Positions 1 to 6,898 of a stretch of 30,947 bases of DNA are shown here, piece by piece. The position numbers and the translations under genes were made by a program. Each line of letters begins with the position of its first letter. The first letter of the stretch is position 1. This DNA is from an uncultured Bacteroides sp. Lineage in GTDB: Bacteria > Bacteroidota > Bacteroidia > Bacteroidales > Bacteroidaceae. The stretch spans positions 1 to 30,947 of the forward strand of contig URWP01000006.1 in assembly GCA_900551645.1 (NCBI GenBank), written 5' to 3'. The notes under the pieces were generated by a model. That model saw only the letters and a list, made by a program, of their open reading frames with translations, ran no database searches and was not told the DNA's origin.

Positions 1-50
1 TGAAAACAATCTTTTTACCTTAAAAAAAAACTAATACCTATTGAAAACTT

Positions 51-86
51 AAAAAAGGTCCTTTGTGAAAAGGGCCTTTTTTATTT
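51..86 (+). terminator. Intrinsic terminator of the upstream unit
   Basis: A 14-pair stem (51-64 with 69-82, one G-T wobble) closes a four-base GTGA loop, and the right arm ends in six T residues. It lies just ahead of the rarA promoter region, so it most likely ends a plus-strand transcript entering from outside the window. The A-rich left arm means it could also work on the minus strand. Bases 1-50 are AT-rich and show no recognisable gene. Confidence 0.85.
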
Positions 87-119
87 GTCTTTACTTCTCT
101 TTTTGTCGGGAGAAATGTT

Positions 120-127
120 TAATTTTG
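120..127 (+). promoter_or_regulatory. Putative -7 box for rarA
   Basis: TAATTTTG matches the Bacteroides -7 consensus TAnnTTTG and lies 23 bases before the rarA ATG, a plausible distance for a short leader. A TTTG is present at 102-105, but the 14-base gap is shorter than the usual 19-21, so the -33 part is weak. Confidence 0.5.
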
Positions 128-150
128 TTTCGTGAATAAAAATGTGAAAT

Positions 151-1425
151 ATGGCACAACCTTTAGCGGAACGCATGCGTCCTAAAACGCTGGATGATTA
201 CATTGGCCAGAAACACTTGGTGGGTGAAGGGGCAATTCTACGGAAAATGATTGATTCGGGCAGAATTTCATCCTTTATTTTATGGGGACCTCCCGGAGTG
301 GGAAAGACTACTTTGGCACAAATTATTGCCAACAGACTGGAGGCTCCTTTTTATACATTAAGTGCCGTAACTTCGGGAGTGAAAGACGTACGCGAAGTGA
401 TCGAGAAAGCACGCAGCAATCGTTTCTTTTCTCAACAGAGTCCGATTTTATTTATTGATGAAATTCACCGTTTCAGTAAATCGCAACAGGATTCCTTGTT
501 GGGGGCTGTCGAAACCGGAACAGTAACCTTGATTGGGGCTACGACCGAGAATCCTTCGTTTGAGGTTATCCGTCCGTTGTTGTCTCGCTGTCAGCTGTAT
601 GTGTTGAAATCGTTGGAGAAAGAGGATTTGCTGGATTTGTTGCATCATGCTTTGTCTAAAGATGCGATATTGAAAGAGAAGCACATTGAATTGAAGGAAA
701 CAGATGTCATGTTGCGATATTCGGGAGGAGATGCCCGGAAATTACTGAACATATTGGAGTTGGTGGTAGAGGCAGATAGTGAGGACCCAGTGGTTATTAC
801 AGATGAAAAAGTTGTAAATCGTCTTCAGCAGAATCCATTGGCTTATGATAAGGAAGGAGAAATTCATTACGACATCATTTCAGCCTTTATTAAATCGATT
901 CGTGGCAGTGACCCGGATGGAGCGCTTTATTGGCTGGCCCGCATGGTAGAAGGTGGTGAAGATCCGGCGTTCATTGCACGTCGGCTGGTGATTTCTGCTT
1001 CCGAAGATATCGGTCTGGCTAATCCGAACGCTTTGTTGTTGGCGAATGCAGCGTTTGATGCGGTGATGAAAATCGGATGGCCGGAAGGGCGTATTCCGTT
1101 GGCTGAAGCAACTGTTTATCTGGCAACCAGTCCGAAAAGCAATTCTGCTTATGAAGGAATCAATTCCGCTTTGGAACTGGTGCGGCAGACCGGTAACCTG
1201 CCTGTACCTTTGCATTTGCGGAATGCGCCGACGAAACTGATGAAACAGTTAGGATACGGCAAAGATTATAAATATGCACATGCCTATGCCGGTCATTTTG
1301 TAAAGCAGCAGTTTCTGCCTGATGAACTGATGCAGACACGTATCTGGCATGCACAGGATAATCCGGCAGAAGCAAAACTGAAGGAACGGATGGTACACCT
1401 TTGGGGTGACCGTTTTAAAGAATAG
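151..1425 (+). CDS. rarA: Replication-associated recombination protein A (RarA/MgsA, AAA+ ATPase)
   Basis: RarA is a clamp-loader-like AAA+ ATPase that acts at stalled replication forks together with single-strand-binding protein. The 424-residue length fits the family. Walker A (GPPGVGKTT, about residues 46-54) and Walker B (LFIDEIHRF, about 99-107) are intact. The arginine-finger/sensor region follows (LLSRCQLY), and the C-terminal tetramerisation part carries the conserved stretch ending in GYGKDYKYAHAY. The ATG at 151 is chosen because the family begins with a short PLAERMRP block right at the N-terminus and a -7 box lies 23 bases upstream. It is first in a unit with the dehydrogenase 12 bases downstream. 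Function is firm from the family; the operon partners have no obvious functional link to fork repair. Confidence 0.95.
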   Translation: MAQPLAERMRPKTLDDYIGQKHLVGEGAILRKMIDSGRISSFILWGPPGVGKTTLAQIIANRLEAPFYTLSAVTSGVKDVREVIEKARSNRFFSQQSPILFIDEIHRFSKSQQDSLLGAVETGTVTLIGATTENPSFEVIRPLLSRCQLYVLKSLEKEDLLDLLHHALSKDAILKEKHIELKETDVMLRYSGGDARKLLNILELVVEADSEDPVVITDEKVVNRLQQNPLAYDKEGEIHYDIISAFIKSIRGSDPDGALYWLARMVEGGEDPAFIARRLVISASEDIGLANPNALLLANAAFDAVMKIGWPEGRIPLAEATVYLATSPKSNSAYEGINSALELVRQTGNLPVPLHLRNAPTKLMKQLGYGKDYKYAHAYAGHFVKQQFLPDELMQTRIWHAQDNPAEAKLKERMVHLWGDRFKE

Positions 1426-1437
1426 GAGAGACAGGTA

Positions 1438-2412
1438 ATGATAAAAGAAGATTTGAAGATTGTTGTCCTGGATGGCTATACGCTGAATCCAGGCGATTTG
1501 TCCTGGAAAGAACTGGAGGCTCTGGGAACAGTGAAAATATATGACCGTACTCGTCCCGATGAGGTCGTAAAACGGGCTGCTGGCGCCAAAATTGTGTTGA
1601 CTAATAAGACGATACTGGATGGAGAGGCACTGTCTCAGTTACCCGATTTGAAATATATTGGGGTATTGGCAACCGGTTATAATGTTGTCAATCTGGAAGT
1701 TGCCCAAAAGCAGGGGGTTACTGTAACGAACATCCCGGCATACAGTACGGATTCGGTTGCTCAGATGGTATTTGCTCATTTGCTGAATATTACCCAACGG
1801 GTGGAACATTATGCGGAGGAAGTGGCATCTGGGAATTGGACTGGGCAGGCAGATTTCTGTTATTGGAATACTCCGTTGGTAGAGCTGGCTGGGAAAACTT
1901 TGGGAATTGTTGGTTTAGGACATACTGGAATGGCTACTGCACGTATTGCGCTGGCTTTTGGTATGCAGGTACTGGCTTATACCAGTAAGTCTGCAGCGGA
2001 GCTTCCGGCAGGTATACGGAAAGCAGATTCATTGGAACAGGTTTTCAGTGACAGCGATGTGGTCAGTTTGCATTGTCCTTTGACGGAATCAACCAGGAAT
2101 CTGATTAATATGGAGCGCTTGAAACTGATGAAACGTGAGGCTATTCTGATTAATACGGGGCGTGGTGGTTTAGTAAATGAGAGTGACTTGGCCGAAGCAT
2201 TGGAAAAAGGACTTTTGGCCGCAGCAGGAGTTGATGTCTTGTCATCGGAACCTCCGGTTCCCGGTCACCCGTTGGTCGGAGTGAAAAATTGTTTCATTAC
2301 ACCACATATTGCGTGGGCTACTCTTGAAGCACGCCAACGCCTTATGAGACAGGCTGTCCGGAATATTGAGGCATTTTTGAATGGTCAACCAATCAATACC
2401 ATTATATTATGA
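1438..2412 (+). CDS. D-2-hydroxyacid dehydrogenase (glycerate dehydrogenase-like)
   Basis: NAD(P)-dependent enzyme that interconverts a 2-oxoacid and a D-2-hydroxyacid; hydroxypyruvate/glycerate is the closest-fitting substrate class, but the sequence alone does not fix it. The 324 residues have the normal two-domain layout. The nucleotide-binding GLGHTG lies near residue 160. The catalytic triad of the family is visible: Arg in NTGRGG, Glu in SSEPP, and His in TPHIAWAT close to the C-terminus. It starts 12 bases after rarA and overlaps the next gene by four bases (ATGA), so it is probably translationally coupled to the cysteine-rich protein. Formate dehydrogenase and phosphoglycerate dehydrogenase are less likely: there is no ACT domain and the length is short. 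Confidence 0.88.
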   Translation: MIKEDLKIVVLDGYTLNPGDLSWKELEALGTVKIYDRTRPDEVVKRAAGAKIVLTNKTILDGEALSQLPDLKYIGVLATGYNVVNLEVAQKQGVTVTNIPAYSTDSVAQMVFAHLLNITQRVEHYAEEVASGNWTGQADFCYWNTPLVELAGKTLGIVGLGHTGMATARIALAFGMQVLAYTSKSAAELPAGIRKADSLEQVFSDSDVVSLHCPLTESTRNLINMERLKLMKREAILINTGRGGLVNESDLAEALEKGLLAAAGVDVLSSEPPVPGHPLVGVKNCFITPHIAWATLEARQRLMRQAVRNIEAFLNGQPINTIIL

Positions 2413-2876
2413 CAAAAGAAGAACGTATAGAGAAAGCTGTGTCTTTATTTAAAGAAGGATATAATTGTTCACAGTCTGTGGTTGCCGCTTATGCAGATTT
2501 GTATGGCTTTACACGGGAGCAGGCTTTACGGATGTCTGCTTCCTTTGGGGGAGGTATCGGCAGAATGCGTGAAATCTGTGGAGCTGCTTGTGGAATGTTC
2601 CTCTTGGCTGGTTTGGAACGGAGTGCGATAGTGGGTGCAGATTGGGAAGGAAAAGCGGCCAACTATGCTCTTGTTCAGCAGTTGGCAGAGAAATTCAAGG
2701 AAGAGAGTGGAACTTTGCGATGTGCTGCTTTGTTAGGCTTATCCTCCAAAGAACCGATTATATCTACTCCCGAAGCGCGTACCAGTCAGTATTATGCTAA
2801 ACGTCCTTGTGCCAAAATGGTTGAAACAGCTGCCCGTATATTTGGTGATTTCCTTGAAAAGGAGCATAAATTGTAA
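2409..2876 (+). CDS. C-GCAxxG-C-C family (redox-type) protein
   Basis: A 155-residue member of the C-GCAxxG-C-C family (C_GCAxxG_C_C, formerly DUF). The conserved pattern is visible: NCSQSVV near residues 19-25, CGAACG near 57-62, a cysteine in the CAALLG segment, and a late cysteine in the CAKMVE segment. The family is thought to be a redox or metal/sulfur-related protein, but its biochemical role is not established. It begins inside the stop of the dehydrogenase gene (ATGA overlap), which suggests coupled expression; a role in electron supply to, or repair of, a partner enzyme is only inference. There is no signal peptide, so it should be cytoplasmic. Confidence 0.85.
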   Translation: MTKEERIEKAVSLFKEGYNCSQSVVAAYADLYGFTREQALRMSASFGGGIGRMREICGAACGMFLLAGLERSAIVGADWEGKAANYALVQQLAEKFKEESGTLRCAALLGLSSKEPIISTPEARTSQYYAKRPCAKMVETAARIFGDFLEKEHKL

Positions 2877-2949
2877 CAGAAAAGGTCTGTTTCTGTCTGT
2901 AAAAACAAAGTTTTTCGGCTATTGAGACACAACGAAACAAGTTTTTCTG

Positions 2950-2957
2950 TAATTTTG
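2950..2957 (+). promoter_or_regulatory. Putative -7 box for the winged-helix gene
   Basis: TAATTTTG matches TAnnTTTG, 54 bases before the next start. The nearest upstream TTG (2922-2924) is about 25 bases away, longer than usual, so only the -7 part is convincing. Confidence 0.4.
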
Positions 2958-3011
2958 TCCCAGAAACACAGACTCATTTAGGTAGTAACCTATTTTATGT
3001 ATTAAAAGCGA

Positions 3012-3221
3012 ATGATTATGTTGAAAGAAAAAGCTGGAGTACTTGCCGGTCAGATTTGGGAAGTACTTAATGGAAATGAAGGAAAAACTCAGAAGGAAAT
3101 CAAGAAAGCTGCAAAAATCAAGGCAGACAAAGACTTGTTCCTCGGGTTGGGTTGGTTATTAAGAGAGGACAAGATTGAAGCAAGCGAAAAAAACGGAGAA
3201 TTGTTTTTTATTCTGAAATAA
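3012..3221 (+). CDS. Small winged helix-turn-helix protein (DUF2582-like)
   Basis: A 69-residue basic protein built almost wholly of one winged-helix fold: helix (AGQIWEVLN), helix (TQKEIKKAAKI), recognition-like helix (DKDLFLGLGWLLRED), then a short beta-wing (IEASEKNGELFFIL). This matches the DUF2582 group common in Bacteroidetes. No cofactor or ligand domain is present. The regulatory target is unknown and DNA binding is inferred only from the fold. The start could be ATG 3012 or the in-frame ATG at 3018. It stands alone between its own promoter-like box and the bidirectional terminator at 3239-3277. Confidence 0.8.
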   Translation: MIMLKEKAGVLAGQIWEVLNGNEGKTQKEIKKAAKIKADKDLFLGLGWLLREDKIEASEKNGELFFILK

Positions 3222-3238
3222 AAAGCTTGGTTAAACAA

Positions 3239-3277
3239 AAAAAATGCGTCGGATACCGATATTCCGACGCATTTTTT
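3239..3277. terminator. Bidirectional intrinsic terminator
   Basis: A perfect 15-pair stem (3239-3253 with 3263-3277) with a nine-base loop; the arms end in A6 and T6, so it can stop transcription from both sides. It separates the convergent winged-helix gene (plus) and OmpA-type lipoprotein gene (minus). Confidence 0.9.
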
Positions 3278-3298
3278 GTATGATGTTCATGCCTAAGG

Positions 3299-4213
3299 TC
3301 ATTCCATGGGGAGAGGAGCTTCTGGAATAGATGTAGTGGCAGAATCTGTTGCTTCAGGGGCCTGATCTATTAAATCCATGAATTGGTCAAGTTTCGGAGT
3401 GATGATAATCTGAGTACGACGGTTGCGCTGTTTGCCTAAAGCGGTAGTGTTGTCTGCTATCGGATTGTATTCGCCACGTCCGGCAGCTGTCAGGCGTTGT
3501 GGATCAACTCCGTACTTGTTTTGCAGTTCCTGTACGACAGAAGATGCACGTAAAGTACTTAAATCCCAGTTATTACGGATATTAGGGCGAGAAATCGGAT
3601 CTGTATCCGTATTTCCTTCTACTAATACATCATAGTCTTTATAATCGGTGATGATTTTAGCAATCTTGCTCAATGTCTCACCGGCACGTTCATTGATTTC
3701 ATAGCTTCCTGATTTATACAGCATGTTATCGGCCAGCGAGATGTAGACTACGCCTTTCAGTACTTTAATGTCTACTTCCTGCAATTCATCTTTAGTAAGT
3801 GAACGGGTCAGGTTGTTGGTTAATACCATGTTCAAGGAGTCTGATTTATCCTTAGCTTCTACCAGTTGTTTGATGAATCGGTTGGAAGCATTGATTTCAT
3901 CAACCAGTTTTGAGATGTTGATGTTACCCTGTTGGATACTTTTGTCCAAAGAACCTTGCAGGGACGCGTAAGATGCCTTTAGGTCAGCATTGTTCTGTTG
4001 GGCCTCTGCTAATCGTTCTTCCAGGCTTTTGATATTAGCACGGTTTTCAGCCAATGTAACTTGAGCCTGTTGATAGGATTTGGACAGGTCATTGTTTTCC
4101 GTCTGTAACTGACGATAATCGGTCTGTAATTCTGCAAACTGTTTTTTGCTGACACAACCGGTTGCCAAGACGCAGCTTACAACAATCGGAACTAAATAAT
4201 TAGTGCGTTTCAT
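3299..4213 (-). CDS. OmpA-family lipoprotein with coiled coil
   Basis: A 304-residue envelope protein that should tie the outer membrane to peptidoglycan. It has a lipoprotein signal with lipobox LATGC (Cys20). A long heptad-rich, Gln/Ala/Asn-rich coiled coil follows from about residue 25 to 130. The C-terminal OmpA/MotB peptidoglycan-binding domain runs from about 165 to 275, with GNTD, the NWDLSTLRA block, the AAGRGEYNP block and the final NRRTQI, which are the usual diaminopimelate-contact and signature regions. There is no N-terminal beta-barrel, so it is the lipoprotein-plus-spacer type rather than a true OmpA porin. The 88-base gap to the next minus-strand gene suggests its own transcript. 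Confidence 0.88.
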   Translation of the reverse strand: MKRTNYLVPIVVSCVLATGCVSKKQFAELQTDYRQLQTENNDLSKSYQQAQVTLAENRANIKSLEERLAEAQQNNADLKASYASLQGSLDKSIQQGNINISKLVDEINASNRFIKQLVEAKDKSDSLNMVLTNNLTRSLTKDELQEVDIKVLKGVVYISLADNMLYKSGSYEINERAGETLSKIAKIITDYKDYDVLVEGNTDTDPISRPNIRNNWDLSTLRASSVVQELQNKYGVDPQRLTAAGRGEYNPIADNTTALGKQRNRRTQIIITPKLDQFMDLIDQAPEATDSATTSIPEAPLPME

Positions 4214-4301
4214 ACCTTTTATATTGTTTAATAGGTTTTCTTTTCCTGTAAAAGGAGTACATCATGTTTATGGGACTGCAATATTCGGCAATTTTCCACA
4301 A

Positions 4302-5576
4302 TTATGCAACAACTTTTTTCCCAAAAGATGGATCGATACGCAAAAGAGCTGTAACTCCGAAAGTTACCAGGGTGCATAGCATAATCCAGACAAAAAAAAG
4401 TTGATACCCCAACAACTCTTGCAGTTTTCCGGCTATCATTCCGGGAAGCATCATACCCAACGCCATGAAAGCGGTACAGATGGCATAGTGAGCTGTCTTG
4501 TGTATACCATCTGCAAAATAAATCAGGTAGAGCATGTATGCCGTGAAACCAAAACCGTATCCAAATTGTTCAATGAATATACAGGCGTTGATTATCCATA
4601 AATTCTGTGTCTGAAAATAACTGAGATAGACATAGACGGCATCAGGCAGTGAAATGGCCCATACCATTGGCCAGAGCCAGTGCTTGAGTCCGTTACGGGC
4701 AACCGCCATACCTCCCAGTATGCCTCCTAAAGTCAATCCGATGATACCGATAGTGCCTTGTACGAATCCTATCTGTTCGGTTGTCAGTCCCAATCCTCCT
4801 TGCTCAATAGGGTCCAGCAGGAACGGAATGCCCATTTTGGCCAGTTGTGCTTCAGGAAGGCGGTAGCAGAGCATGAACAGAATAGCGATTCCAGCTTGTT
4901 CTTTCTGAAAAAATGAACGGAAAGTAGACAGGAATTCTTCCATTATCCCTTGCACGGTAGTCTGCTTCCCGGTTGGTTGGTCAGAGGCTGGGCGTGGAAG
5001 GATGAATGTATGATAAAGGTATAAGGCCAGAAAAAGTCCGGCCAATACGAGGAAGGTGATACTCCAGGCATAACTGATCCTCCCTGTTGTCTTTTCCAGA
5101 TAACCGGCCAGCATAATCAGGACTCCTTGTCCAGCTATGGTAGCAATCCGATAGAATGTACTGCGGATGCCTACGTAGAAGGCCTGCTCATGAGATGTAA
5201 GCCCGAGCATGTAGAATCCATCTGCGGCAATATCATGAGTAGCCGAACTGAAAGCCATCAGCCAGAAGATAGCCAGGGTAGTCTGAAAAAAATGGGAAAC
5301 CGGAATGGTAAAGGCAATTCCTGCCAATCCGGCTCCAATCAATAATTGTGTACTGATTATCCACCAGCGCTTGGTTTTGAGCAGGTCAACGAAAGGGCTC
5401 CACAGCGGCTTGATGACCCAAGGTAAGTTCAGCCAACTGGTATATAAGGCTATATCTGTGTTTGAGATTCCTAAACGCTTGTACATGACAAGAGAAAGAA
5501 TCATGACAGCTACATAAGGTAGTCCTTCGGCGAAGTATAAGGAAGGAACCCAACTCCAAGGGGAATTCTTTTTCAT
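4302..5576 (-). CDS. AmpG-like MFS permease
   Basis: A 424-residue inner-membrane transporter with about 12 hydrophobic segments. AmpG-type marks include the N-terminal SLYFAEGLPY, the KPLWSPFVD loop after TM2 and the ATHDIAADGFY block in TM4. AmpG proteins bring anhydro-muropeptides from the periplasm into the cytoplasm for cell-wall recycling. Here the substrate is inferred only from similarity and from the neighbour: the gene starts 11 bases after a SpoIID/LytB-domain gene. A related possibility is transport of another sugar-peptide or a nucleotide-linked molecule (SLC33-like relatives share this fold). No terminator is evident behind it. Confidence 0.8.
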   Translation of the reverse strand: MKKNSPWSWVPSLYFAEGLPYVAVMILSLVMYKRLGISNTDIALYTSWLNLPWVIKPLWSPFVDLLKTKRWWIISTQLLIGAGLAGIAFTIPVSHFFQTTLAIFWLMAFSSATHDIAADGFYMLGLTSHEQAFYVGIRSTFYRIATIAGQGVLIMLAGYLEKTTGRISYAWSITFLVLAGLFLALYLYHTFILPRPASDQPTGKQTTVQGIMEEFLSTFRSFFQKEQAGIAILFMLCYRLPEAQLAKMGIPFLLDPIEQGGLGLTTEQIGFVQGTIGIIGLTLGGILGGMAVARNGLKHWLWPMVWAISLPDAVYVYLSYFQTQNLWIINACIFIEQFGYGFGFTAYMLYLIYFADGIHKTAHYAICTAFMALGMMLPGMIAGKLQELLGYQLFFVWIMLCTLVTFGVTALLRIDPSFGKKVVA

Positions 5577-5587
5577 CCGGTAGTGTA

Positions 5588-6898
5588 TTAATAGAGTTTG
5601 CGGATTTTGGCTTTTTTATAGTAATGTAGAAGGATGTCATCATAAGCGTATCCTTTTTCTCCCATGACAGCAGCTCCTATCTGGCATAGTCCGACTCCGT
5701 GTCCCCATCCGGCACCCGTCAGTTCGAACCAAGAAGGAACTCCTCCTTCTTCAGGCCCTTTGTCTACTACAAAGGCGGAACTGAAAAGGTGCGTATCCGA
5801 TAATGTTCGTCTGATTTCCAATTCTTTGCCTATCGTAAATGTTTTCAGGGTACCTACAATTTTCAGTTTGCTGATACGCCCGGATTTCCCTCGTTCAACA
5901 GGTATTAAATCAATAATCTGTCCATAGTCGCAACGGCTTCTATTGCGTATCAGTTCAGTCAGCTCATCTTGAGTGTACCGTACTTTCCAACGATAGAAAT
6001 CGCTGGTTTCCTGATCATAGTTGTTTAATATCTGTGAAAGTATATGCGTATCTTTGGTATTGCAATACGATGCAGGGGTAGTACGAATCCAGGTTTCTGC
6101 CTGCTTTTCGTCTGTAAGGTCAGGAATCGTCTGGTCTTTTTCATCGTCCCGTACAGCACTTAGGTAAGGGAAATCCTTGTTCTCCCAGCAGTAACTGAAT
6201 TCCTCGGTTACGCCGCCACAACATTTGGAAAAGCGTGCATCACAGATGGTATTTTCGTACATAAGCACTTGCCCGCGGGTAGCTTTCACTGCTTCTGCTA
6301 CTGTTCGGTTTGAGGCTTTGGTGATTCCCTGGTAACGCTGGCAATGGTCATCTGCACAAACATCGAAGGTGGTATGGTCTTCACGGTCGTACCAACGGAT
6401 ATATTCGGTTTCTGTTTTGGTAAAAGGAAAGAATCCGCTGTCTTTTTGACTGAGAGCTTGTCTTTTTTCAATCTGAGCAAGTAACCAACTGCGGGAGATG
6501 ACAGCATGAGCTTTCAGAAATTCCAGTGAAGAAGTGGCATTCATTTCGGAGGAAATAACACTGGTAATGTATGCTTCTACTGGAAGCTGGTTGATGGCCG
6601 TGATTTTTCCTTCGTCTACAATCAGTTTCAGAGTTCCCGAAAAGATTTGTGTTTCTTGGCGTTCCCAATGGAAATGAATGCCGATAGTAACATCTTCCAG
6701 CGCAAAGGATGCCTGTTCTTCTAATGGATGGAATGTGAGTTCACGATATACTTCTCCGTTCCAGAGAATACCACCCTCATGGAAGGATACACATTGTGGA
6801 CCGGAAACGGTAGCCCCTTTAGCATGATACAGGGCATGAAGGGTAAAATGTATTTCTTGGGCATTTACAATGCCTACATTGATTTCAGGTTCTGTCAT
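5588..6898 (-). CDS. SpoIID/LytB domain protein without signal peptide
   Basis: SpoIID proteins are lytic transglycosylases or amidase enhancers acting on peptidoglycan. The 436 residues carry the family's marks: the LPVEAYITSVISSEMN block near 104-119, the LKAHAVISRSWLL block, the KCCGGVTEEFSYCW segment, and the C-terminal GAGWGHGVGLCQIGA block. The N-terminus begins with a polar, strand-rich stretch (MTEPEINVG) and has no hydrophobic signal, which is odd for a wall enzyme. The start is well fixed by a four-base ATGA overlap with the upstream gene, so a missed signal sequence is unlikely. Context with an AmpG-like permease suggests action on imported wall fragments, but that is inference. 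Confidence 0.85.
   Translation of the reverse strand: MTEPEINVGIVNAQEIHFTLHALYHAKGATVSGPQCVSFHEGGILWNGEVYRELTFHPLEEQASFALEDVTIGIHFHWERQETQIFSGTLKLIVDEGKITAINQLPVEAYITSVISSEMNATSSLEFLKAHAVISRSWLLAQIEKRQALSQKDSGFFPFTKTETEYIRWYDREDHTTFDVCADDHCQRYQGITKASNRTVAEAVKATRGQVLMYENTICDARFSKCCGGVTEEFSYCWENKDFPYLSAVRDDEKDQTIPDLTDEKQAETWIRTTPASYCNTKDTHILSQILNNYDQETSDFYRWKVRYTQDELTELIRNRSRCDYGQIIDLIPVERGKSGRISKLKIVGTLKTFTIGKELEIRRTLSDTHLFSSAFVVDKGPEEGGVPSWFELTGAGWGHGVGLCQIGAAVMGEKGYAYDDILLHYYKKAKIRKLY

Noticed and set aside
2876..2898. Weak inverted repeat after the C-GCAxxG-C-C gene
   Set aside because: Only seven pairs with no T tract; too weak to call a terminator.
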